Shown piece by piece: positions 8,418 to 14,796 of a DNA stretch of 33,656 nucleotides. Each line of letters starts with the position of its first letter. Positions within the stretch are counted from its first letter, which is position 1. The notes under the pieces are model-generated. The model was not told the origin of the DNA, did not search any database, and worked only from the letters and a program-made list of their open reading frames with translations. Source of the stretch: Achromobacter pulmonis (GTDB taxonomy: Bacteria > Pseudomonadota > Gammaproteobacteria > Burkholderiales > Burkholderiaceae_B); assembly GCF_902859765.1 (NCBI RefSeq), contig NZ_CADIJV010000042.1:1-33656 (forward strand). The letters run 5' to 3'. The position numbers were made by a program, and so were the translations under genes.

Positions 8418-9527
8418 CTATTCCTTGTAGGCGTAGATTTCGTAGCCGTTCTGTTCCACCAGCGCGTCGCGGCGGGCGTCCTTCAGGTCGCTTTCCACCA
8501 TTTCCTTGACCAGCTGGGCGAAGCTGGTGCGCGGCGACCAGCCCAGCTTTTCGCGCGCCTTGGTCGGGTCGCCCAACAGGGTCTCGACCTCGGTCGGGCG
8601 GAAATAGCGCGGATCGACCCGCACGATGACCTGGCCGGGTTTGATGTCGTGCACCGGGCTGAACAGCACGGTGGCGGTCTCTTCCAGCCCTTCGCCTTCC
8701 CAGGCCAGCAGGATGCCCAGCTCGCGCGCGGCGGTATTGATGAACTCGCGCACGCTGTACTGCATGCCGGTGGCGATGACGTAGTCCTCTGGCGTGTCCT
8801 GCTGCAGCATCAGCCACTGCATTTCGACGTAGTCGCGCGCATGGCCCCAATCGCGCAGCGCCGACAGGTTGCCCAGGTACAGGCATTCCTGCAGCCCCAG
8901 CACGATGCGCGCCAGGCCGCGCGTGATCTTGCGCGTCACGAAGGTCTCGCCGCGCTTGGGCGATTCGTGGTTGAACAGGATGCCGTTGCAGGCATACATG
9001 CCGTAGGCTTCACGGTAGTTGACACTGATCCAGTAGGCATACAGCTTGGCGGCGGCGTAGGGGCTGCGCGGATAGAACGGCGTGGTTTCCTTCTGCGGGG
9101 TCTCCTGCACCAGGCCATACAGCTCGGAGGTCGAGGCCTGGTAGAAGCGCGCCTTGTCCTCCAGCTTGAGGATGCGGATGGCTTCCAGCAGGCGCAGGGT
9201 GCCCAGGCCGTCGGCGTTGGCGGTGTATTCCGGCTCCTCGAACGACACCCCGACGTGGCTCTGCGCCGCCAGGTTGTAGATCTCGTCGGGCTGCACGGAT
9301 TGCACGATGCGGATCAGGCTGCAGGAGTCGGTCATGTCGCCGTGGTGCAGCACGAAATTGCGCGGCTGGTCGTGCGGATCCTGGTACAGGTGGTCGATGC
9401 GGGCGGTGTTGAACAGCGACGCGCGCCGCTTGATGCCATGGACTTCATAGCCCTTGGCCAGCAGGAATTCGGCCAGATAAGCGCCGTCCTGTCCGGTAAC
9501 GCCGGTAATCAGTGCCCGTTTTGGCAT
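8418..9527 (-). CDS. gmd: GDP-mannose 4,6-dehydratase
   Basis: Converts GDP-D-mannose to GDP-4-keto-6-deoxy-D-mannose using bound NADP. The 369-residue protein (E. coli Gmd is 373) has the nucleotide-binding GVTGQDG (9-15), the arginine-containing [15 protein letters not shown] region (34-48) typical of Gmd, the [13 protein letters not shown] stretch (85-97), the ASTSELYG loop (131-138) and the catalytic Y157-x3-K161 in SPYAAAK. The ATG at 9527 is preceded by a clear AAGGA. It follows the VanZ-like gene by 10 bases and precedes fcl by six, the usual gmd-fcl pairing. Confidence 0.97.
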   Translation of the reverse strand: MPKRALITGVTGQDGAYLAEFLLAKGYEVHGIKRRASLFNTARIDHLYQDPHDQPRNFVLHHGDMTDSCSLIRIVQSVQPDEIYNLAAQSHVGVSFEEPEYTANADGLGTLRLLEAIRILKLEDKARFYQASTSELYGLVQETPQKETTPFYPRSPYAAAKLYAYWISVNYREAYGMYACNGILFNHESPKRGETFVTRKITRGLARIVLGLQECLYLGNLSALRDWGHARDYVEMQWLMLQQDTPEDYVIATGMQYSVREFINTAARELGILLAWEGEGLEETATVLFSPVHDIKPGQVIVRVDPRYFRPTEVETLLGDPTKAREKLGWSPRTSFAQLVKEMVESDLKDARRDALVEQNGYEIYAYKE

Positions 9528-9537
9528 GGTTTTATCC

Positions 9538-9978
9538 TTAAGACTTAGTCATTGCACGAAAGGAGCCGAAGGCTGCGAAACCGATGTTCAATGAGATTAC
9601 TGTCGCACCCGCCGCAGAGATATCGGCCAAAAGGTCTAAGAGGTCGGCCTGTCGATAGGCAAAAAAGGACTGGATGCCTTCGTCCAGCGCACCCAGGGCC
9701 GACACCGCCAGCAGCGCGGTCAGGCCTGGCCGGCGCTGGACCGAGAGGTAGAGCAGCACGGTCAGGAAGGCGTAGGCCATCAGGTGCAGGCGCTTGTCGC
9801 CGAACGCATCGGACATCTCGGCGGCCAGGCCCGGCAGGTTGCCCACCGTCACCAGCGTGATGAAGAACAGCGCCGCCAGCGGCAGGCAGACCCGCGCCAG
9901 GCCAGGGCGCCAGAAGGAGGAGGCCGCGCGCCGCAGGTCAGACACGGCCGTACATGTCCTGGAGGCGGACGATGTCAT
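9538..9978 (-). CDS. VanZ-like family small membrane protein
   Basis: A small inner-membrane protein (146 residues from the ATG at 9978) with four hydrophobic segments, approximately 30-48, 65-80, 86-98 and 122-140. It carries the VanZ-like family signature [12 protein letters not shown] after the first segment and DEGIQSFF...[16 protein letters not shown] in the last third, with the conserved Glu/Gln and Asp residues. The biochemical function of the family is not established; VanZ itself gives low-level teicoplanin resistance. The start is uncertain: the ATG overlaps manC by 41 bases without a well-spaced ribosome site, while a GTG at 9945 overlaps by eight bases with AGGA about 11 bases upstream and would give 135 residues. 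Its position between manC and gmd suggests a role in making or exporting the polymer, which is inference. Confidence 0.8.
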   Translation of the reverse strand: MTSSASRTCTAVSDLRRAASSFWRPGLARVCLPLAALFFITLVTVGNLPGLAAEMSDAFGDKRLHLMAYAFLTVLLYLSVQRRPGLTALLAVSALGALDEGIQSFFAYRQADLLDLLADISAAGATVISLNIGFAAFGSFRAMTKS

Positions 9979-11368
9979 CCTCGCCCAGATAGGCGCCGGA
10001 CTGCACCTCGATGATCTCCAGCGGGATCTTGCCGGGGTTCTCCAGACTGTGGACCTCGCCCAGCGGGATGTAGGTCGACTGGTTCTCGGTCAGCAAATAC
10101 TGCTTGTCGCCGTTGTAGATGCGCGCGGTGCCCGACACCACCACCCAATGTTCGGCGCGATGGTGGTGCATCTGCGACGACAGGCGCGCGCCGGGTTTCA
10201 CGGTGATGCGCTTGACCTGGTAGCGCGGCCCCTGTCCGACCGAGTCGTACGAGCCCCACGGGCGCTGCACTTCGCGATGGTGGTTCAGCTCGCTGCGGTG
10301 CTGCACCTTGAATGCCTCCACCAGCCGCTTGACGTCCTGCGAGCGGGTCTTGTGGGCCACCAGCACGGCGTCGGCGGTCTCGATCACGACGATGTCGTCC
10401 AGCCCCACCGACGCGACCAGCCGGCTGGTCGAATGGATCAGGCAGTTGCGCGAGTCCTCGACCATCACGTCGCCGGTGGTGGAGTTGCCCTCGGCGGTCT
10501 TGTGGGCGATGCCCCAGACCGCGTCCCAGGCGCCGACGTCGCTCCAGGGCGCGGCCAGCGGGATCACCACGGCGCTGTCGGTGCGTTCCATGATGGCGTA
10601 GTCCATCGAGTCGCTGGGGCAGGCCTCGAAGGCCGGGCCGTCCAGCTGGAACAGCGCCTGCTCGCCATGGCCGCCGGCCACCGCCGCGCGCACCTGTTCC
10701 AGGATGCGCGGCGCCAGCCGTTCCAGCTCGGCCAGGAAGACCGAAGCCTGGAACGCGAACATGCCGCTGTTCCAGTAGTAGCCGCCATCCTCGATGAAGC
10801 GCTGCGCCACCTCGGGCGAGGGCTTTTCGACGAAGCGCCGCACCTTGCGCGCCGGGGCCATGGCGCCTGGTTCGGCCGCCTGGATGTAGCCATAGCCGCT
10901 GAGCGGCGCGCTGGGGGTGATGCCGAAAGTCACCAGCGCGCCCTGGCGCGCGGCCTGGTAGGCCTCGGCGAAGGCGGCCGCCAGCACCGGGCCGTCTTCC
11001 AGCACGTGGTCGGAAGGCATGATCAGCATCACCGGGTCCTCGCCGTCGCGCATGGCGCGCAGGGTGGCGGCGGCAATGGCGGGCGCGGTGTTGCGGGCGA
11101 ATGGCTCCAGCACGATCTCGGCATCCTGGATACCCAATTCCAGCGCCTGTTCCGCGGCGATGTAACGGTGGGCGTCGTTGCACACCAGCATCGGGCGCGC
11201 CTGGGCCCCGGCCGATTCCAGGCGCCGCAGGGTGTTCTGCAGCAGGCTGCGGTCATCGGTCAAACGGATGAACTGCTTGGGCAGCAGCTCGCGCGACAGC
11301 GGCCACAGGCGCGAGCCGGAGCCGCCGCAGAGGATGACAGCCCGGTACGGAGGGTGGGGGTTGCTCAT
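9938..11368 (-). CDS. manC: Mannose-1-phosphate guanylyltransferase / mannose-6-phosphate isomerase (bifunctional)
   Basis: Makes GDP-mannose from mannose-1-phosphate and GTP, and through a C-terminal cupin-type isomerase domain interconverts fructose-6-phosphate and mannose-6-phosphate. The 476-residue length (E. coli ManC/CpsB is 478) fits the type II bifunctional enzyme. The pyrophosphorylase signature GGSGSRLWPLSR is at 15-26 with LPKQF just after it, FVEKPS lies mid-protein, and the isomerase domain shows KRITVKPGARLS and QMHHHRAEHWVVVSGTA near 390-420. The ATG at 11368 has AAGGAG eight bases upstream and overlaps the wcaH stop as ATGA. It feeds gmd directly and works with the plus-strand manB on the other side of the divergent promoter. 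Confidence 0.97.
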   Translation of the reverse strand: MSNPHPPYRAVILCGGSGSRLWPLSRELLPKQFIRLTDDRSLLQNTLRRLESAGAQARPMLVCNDAHRYIAAEQALELGIQDAEIVLEPFARNTAPAIAAATLRAMRDGEDPVMLIMPSDHVLEDGPVLAAAFAEAYQAARQGALVTFGITPSAPLSGYGYIQAAEPGAMAPARKVRRFVEKPSPEVAQRFIEDGGYYWNSGMFAFQASVFLAELERLAPRILEQVRAAVAGGHGEQALFQLDGPAFEACPSDSMDYAIMERTDSAVVIPLAAPWSDVGAWDAVWGIAHKTAEGNSTTGDVMVEDSRNCLIHSTSRLVASVGLDDIVVIETADAVLVAHKTRSQDVKRLVEAFKVQHRSELNHHREVQRPWGSYDSVGQGPRYQVKRITVKPGARLSSQMHHHRAEHWVVVSGTARIYNGDKQYLLTENQSTYIPLGEVHSLENPGKIPLEIIEVQSGAYLGEDDIVRLQDMYGRV

Positions 11369-11910
11369 GGCGCTGACTCCTTGAAGTAGGCCTGGGTATA
11401 GGGGTGGGCGCCGGGGTCGGCGGCGATGGCCGCCGCGGCTTGCCAGCGGTAGCGGCGGTGCTGGCCGAGCGGCAGGCTGGCCGCGTCCAGCGTGAGGTCG
11501 GCCTCATAGGCGAGGACGATGTAATGGGTGGAACGGCCGGCCTCGCCGGCGAAATTGGTGCCATAGAAGTGTTCGTACACGCCGCGAGGCCGCCAGGCCT
11601 GCGGCGGCAGCGTCACGCCCAGTTCCTCGCGGGCGATGCGCTGCAGCGCGCGCGGCAGGGACTCGTTCTTGCGGATGCGGCCGCCGGGCACGAACCAGGA
11701 GCCCTGGGCGGGCGGGTTGCTGCGCAGGCCGGTCAGGTAGCGGCCCTGCGCATCGCGCAGCAGCAGGTCGATCGACACCAGCGGCAGCATCTGCACCGCG
11801 CGGCGGAAGTCGTCCTCGGCCAGCAGGCCGGCGGGCGGCGGCGGTGCGGCGGGCGCGGGACGCGCGCGCGATGGGGCGAACGGGGGCCAGCCCAATGGTT
11901 CAGTAGACAT
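11365..11910 (-). CDS. gmm: GDP-mannose mannosyl hydrolase (Nudix family, WcaH/Gmm)
   Basis: Hydrolyses GDP-mannose (and in some homologues GDP-glucose) to GDP and the sugar, so it may tune the GDP-mannose/GDP-fucose pool. After an N-terminal Pro/Ala-rich stretch (about 1-28) the domain starts at LLAEDDFRRAVQMLPLVSID. The altered Nudix box runs from about 77 to 99 (GRIRKNE, SLPRALQ, RIAREELGV), with Ile where the standard motif has the first Glu of REUxEE. Deviation in this part of the box is characteristic of GDP-mannose hydrolases, which attack at carbon rather than phosphorus. FYGTNF and STHYIVLAYE are further family segments. The protein is 181 residues versus about 160 in E. coli, the excess being the N-terminal extension. 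It overlaps wcaJ by 11 bases and manC by four. Confidence 0.88.
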   Translation of the reverse strand: MSTEPLGWPPFAPSRARPAPAAPPPPAGLLAEDDFRRAVQMLPLVSIDLLLRDAQGRYLTGLRSNPPAQGSWFVPGGRIRKNESLPRALQRIAREELGVTLPPQAWRPRGVYEHFYGTNFAGEAGRSTHYIVLAYEADLTLDAASLPLGQHRRYRWQAAAAIAADPGAHPYTQAYFKESAP

Positions 11911-13309
11911 TGCGGCCCGTCCATCCGGATACCGCCGTGCGGGCGATGATCATCAGGTCCATCCGGAACGTCCAGTGCTGGATGTAGTAGATGTCGTGCT
12001 CGACGCGGTCGCTCATCTTGCGCAGCGTGTCGGTCTGGCCGCGCAGGCCGTTGACCTGGGCCCAGCCGGTGATGCCGGGCTTGACGCGGTGGCGCATCAT
12101 GTAGCGCTGCACCAGGTCTTTGTACAGCTCGTTGTGCTCCAGCGCGTGCGGCCGGGGCCCGACCACCGACATGTCGCCGCGCAGCACATTCAGGAATTGC
12201 GGCAGTTCGTCCAGGCTGGTGCGGCGCAGGAAACCGCCGATGCGGGTGATGCGCGTGTCGTTGCGGGTGGCCTGGGTGACCACGCCGTGTTCCTGGTGCA
12301 CGGTCATGGTGCGGAACTTGTAGACGTGGAAGACCTTGCCGTCCACGCCCAGGCGCGGCTGGGTGAAAAACACCGGTCCGCGCGAGGTCAGCTTGACCAG
12401 GCAGGCTACCGTCAGCATCAGCGGCGACAGGCCGATCAGCGCGCACAGCGCGAAACTGCGGTCGAAGGCCTCCTTGGCCAGGCCGCGCACGCCGGCGGCC
12501 GGCAGGTTGTTGAGCTGGATCGCCGGCAGCCCGAGGAATTCGCCGATGCGGTGGCCCAGCAGCTGGATCGACATCACGTCGGGAATCCAGCGGATGTCGA
12601 CCAGGTCATTGCGCAGGTGGTAGAGCACTTCGCGCAGCTCCTGGCCGGCTTCCATCGGCAGCACGATCCAGACTTCGCGCACGTTGTGCTCGCGCACGAA
12701 GGTGTGCAGCGCGTCCAGTTCGTGCAGGCGCCGCACCTGTGGCGGCAGGATTTCGTGGGTCTCGGCGTAGATGCCGGCGACCTCGTAGCCGGCCTCGCGG
12801 TAGCGTTCGACGCGGCGCCACAGGTCATGGCCGAGCGCGCCGAACCCCACCAGCAGCACGCGCTTGCGGTTCAGGCCGCGGTCGCGCGCCGCGCCCAGCA
12901 CGGTGTAGACCGCCAGGCGTACCCCGGCCAGCGCCAGGGCGGCCGATCCATACCAGGTCGCCGCCCACAGGCGCGATACCGACGCGCTCTGGTGCATCAG
13001 GAAACTGACCAGGATGCCCAGCGCGAACACCAGCGACCAGGCCATCAGGCTGCGCACGATCAGGTCGGTCAGGCGCCGCCCGCGCCACGAGACATACAGG
13101 CTGAAGGCGGGGAACAGGGCGATCACCCCCAGGCCGCACAGGTAGATCAGGAACAGGTGGATCTGCGGCGGATCCGCCAGCGCCTCCTGCGAAAACTTGA
13201 ACTCGGTGACGGCCAGGCCGCAGATGATGACGATCGCCGCATCCAGCAGGCGATACAGATAGCCGGATCGGTTCGACCTGCTCGACGTGTCCGTGAGGGA
13301 CGGGTCCAT
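11900..13309 (-). CDS. wcaJ: Undecaprenyl-phosphate glucose phosphotransferase (WcaJ family)
   Basis: The initiating enzyme of repeat-unit assembly: it transfers a hexose-1-phosphate (glucose in WcaJ) from the UDP-sugar to undecaprenyl phosphate at the inner membrane. The 469-residue protein (E. coli WcaJ is 464) has four hydrophobic N-terminal segments within about residues 15-145, a CoA-binding-like middle domain starting RKRVLLVGFGALG, a hydrophobic re-entrant helix (ALCALIGLSPLMLTVACLV), and the C-terminal catalytic domain with SRGPVFFTQPRLG, KFRTM, RTSLDELPQFLNVLRGDMS and VGPRPH. I chose the ATG at 13309 because it has an excellent AAAGGAG six bases upstream and matches the family start; the frame extends 36 codons further without support. 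It is the first gene of the leftward operon, across a 247-base gap from wza. Confidence 0.95.
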   Translation of the reverse strand: MDPSLTDTSSRSNRSGYLYRLLDAAIVIICGLAVTEFKFSQEALADPPQIHLFLIYLCGLGVIALFPAFSLYVSWRGRRLTDLIVRSLMAWSLVFALGILVSFLMHQSASVSRLWAATWYGSAALALAGVRLAVYTVLGAARDRGLNRKRVLLVGFGALGHDLWRRVERYREAGYEVAGIYAETHEILPPQVRRLHELDALHTFVREHNVREVWIVLPMEAGQELREVLYHLRNDLVDIRWIPDVMSIQLLGHRIGEFLGLPAIQLNNLPAAGVRGLAKEAFDRSFALCALIGLSPLMLTVACLVKLTSRGPVFFTQPRLGVDGKVFHVYKFRTMTVHQEHGVVTQATRNDTRITRIGGFLRRTSLDELPQFLNVLRGDMSVVGPRPHALEHNELYKDLVQRYMMRHRVKPGITGWAQVNGLRGQTDTLRKMSDRVEHDIYYIQHWTFRMDLMIIARTAVSGWTGRNVY

Positions 13310-13556
13310 CGCGTACTCCTTTGCTCGGGGAGTCGCCCTGCGGCCGCGGGGACAACAACGGTGCACTGCCGCAAAGCATGGGGCTACCGTGGAAATCTTA
13401 TTGAGTGCCCGGCGCACCCGAAACCTCCAAACGATGTAGGAGAAGGCTTAGGGCATCCGTCGAATGTGCGGGGCCTGGAAAAGAGAGTGGAATGTCGCAA
13501 CCCGTTACGCATCGGGCTCCTTTCCAAGCAACGAAGTCATTCACAGTGGATTCGCC
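13310..13556. promoter_or_regulatory. Divergent regulatory region between wcaJ and wza
   Basis: This 247-base gap lies between two divergent polysaccharide operons and must hold at least two promoters. The wcaJ ribosome site AAAGGAG is at 13316-13322 (minus strand). A TAAGAT -10-like hexamer occurs on the minus strand near 13395-13400 with no good -35, and the segment 13373-13389 read on the minus strand holds CGGTAGC followed three bases later by TGCTTT, a partial likeness to the ops element of RfaH-controlled operons. On the wza side I see no convincing sigma-70 promoter and only a weak AGTGGA ribosome site. The stretch contains no ORF with coding character. Confidence 0.45.
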
Positions 13557-14693
13557 ATGACGACACTTATCGGAACGTTGAGCCGGGCCATCGCCGCCAT
13601 CGCGCTCGTGTCCTCGCTGGGCGCCTGCGCTCTTTCTCCAGGCATGACTTTCGATGCCAAGCATCGGGTCGATCCGCTGGATCCCAACTCGGTGGCCGAG
13701 GTCAAGGAAATCACGCCCAGCCTGGTGCTGGAAGACAACCGCGCGCGCCTGGCGCTGCTGAACAACGACGGCGTTTCGCATCTGGTCGACAAGGCCGAGC
13801 CGTATCGCATCGGCCCCGGCGACATCCTGTCGATCGTGGTCTGGGATCACCCCGAGCTGGTGCTTCCGACGCAAACCTACGCCATTGGCACTGGGGTGAC
13901 CGAACTAGCCATCGGGGACACCGCTTCGGGCATTCCGGGGTATACGGTCTCATCCGCCGGATATATCCAATTTCCCTACACGGGACTGCTGAAAGTGGCG
14001 GGGTTGACGGAACTTCAGGCGCGCAATCTCATAGTCAACAGTTCGGGTAAATACATCCAGGACCCGCAGATCACGGTGCGAGTGCTGGGCTATCGCAGCA
14101 AGCGGGTCTACGTCGAAGGCGAGGTGAAAACGCCGGGTACCGTCGCGATCAATGACATTCCCATGACCCTGCTGGAAGCGATCAATCGCGCGGGCGGCAT
14201 CCTGCCCACGGGAGATCGCAGCAGCGTCTATGTCATCCGCGCGGGCCGCAAGACGCGAGTGAACCTGCCCGCCCTGATCGACCGCGGGCAGGACCTGAAC
14301 CAGGTCATGCTGAAGTCGGGCGACATTGTCAGGGTGACGCCGCGCGACGAAAGCAAGGTGTTCGTGACGGGCGAAGTGACGGCGCCGGCCACGATCGTGA
14401 TGCGCGATGGCAGGTTGACGTTGAACGAAGCGCTGGGCGTGGCGGGAGGGCCCAACCAGCTGACTGCCGACTCGTCGCAGGTGTTTGTGGTGCGCAGTAC
14501 CGAGCAGGCGATGCCGCTGGTGTTCCACCTGAACGCGGCGTCGCCGCAGGCTTACGCGGTGGCGGAGAAGTTCGAGTTGCAACCCAAGGACGTCGTCTTC
14601 GTGGATACGGCGGCGCTGGTGCGGTGGAACCGCTTCATCAGCAACCTGTTCCCGAGCGCGCAAACGGTGCAGACCGTGCATTCAATCAAGTAG
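13557..14693 (+). CDS. wza: Wza-type outer-membrane polysaccharide export lipoprotein
   Basis: Forms the octameric outer-membrane channel through which the polymer leaves the cell. The 378-residue protein (E. coli Wza is 379) has a lipoprotein signal peptide with lipobox LGAC, lipidated Cys at residue 24, then the polysaccharide export domain (YRIGPGDILSIVVWDHPEL) and SLBB-type domains (VRVLGYRSKRVYVEGEVKTPG, broken here as VRVLGYRSKRV then YVEGEVKTPG; KVFVTGEVTAPATI), ending in a short amphipathic tail WNRFISNLFPSA that would form the membrane barrel helix. I chose the ATG at 13557 because the signal peptide begins there; the frame is open 31 codons further upstream. Codon use in the first half is less GC-rich than in neighbours (for example ATA at 14031). 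It leads the wza-wzc-manB-pgi-galE group. Confidence 0.96.
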   Translation: MTTLIGTLSRAIAAIALVSSLGACALSPGMTFDAKHRVDPLDPNSVAEVKEITPSLVLEDNRARLALLNNDGVSHLVDKAEPYRIGPGDILSIVVWDHPELVLPTQTYAIGTGVTELAIGDTASGIPGYTVSSAGYIQFPYTGLLKVAGLTELQARNLIVNSSGKYIQDPQITVRVLGYRSKRVYVEGEVKTPGTVAINDIPMTLLEAINRAGGILPTGDRSSVYVIRAGRKTRVNLPALIDRGQDLNQVMLKSGDIVRVTPRDESKVFVTGEVTAPATIVMRDGRLTLNEALGVAGGPNQLTADSSQVFVVRSTEQAMPLVFHLNAASPQAYAVAEKFELQPKDVVFVDTAALVRWNRFISNLFPSAQTVQTVHSIK

Positions 14694-14710
14694 TCGACCC
14701 TCGGGCCCGT

Positions 14711-14730
14711 CCCGCGCCAATGGGCGCGGG
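14711..14730 (+). other. Hairpin 1 in the wza-wzc gap
   Basis: A perfect 8-bp inverted repeat, CCCGCGCC (14711-14718) and GGCGCGGG (14723-14730), with a four-base AATG loop, beginning 18 bases after the wza stop. No T-tract follows, so it is not a classical intrinsic terminator. It may protect the wza message 3' end, cause partial termination, or be chance in GC-rich DNA. Confidence 0.5.
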
Positions 14731-14756
14731 GCCGGGATCCGGCCCACGCCTTTGGG

Positions 14757-14779
14757 GGCGCCGCGACCGCGGCGGCGCC
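14757..14779 (+). other. Hairpin 2 in the wza-wzc gap
   Basis: A second perfect 8-bp inverted repeat, GGCGCCGC (14757-14764) and GCGGCGCC (14772-14779), with a seven-base loop. It ends eight bases before the wzc ribosome site GGAG (14787-14790). No T-tract follows. Its closeness to the ribosome site makes an effect on wzc translation conceivable; this is inference. Confidence 0.5.
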
Positions 14780-14796
14780 TGATCTTGGAGAGCTGC

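Noticed and set aside
7476-9548. A 690-codon plus-strand open frame opposite fcl and gmd
   Set aside because: It is a shadow of two strongly conserved genes on the other strand, with no domain signature and no independent ribosome site.
11975-14050. A 691-codon plus-strand open frame spanning wcaJ antisense into wza
   Set aside because: It crosses the divergent promoter region and two real genes in other frames; its composition is that of an antisense shadow.
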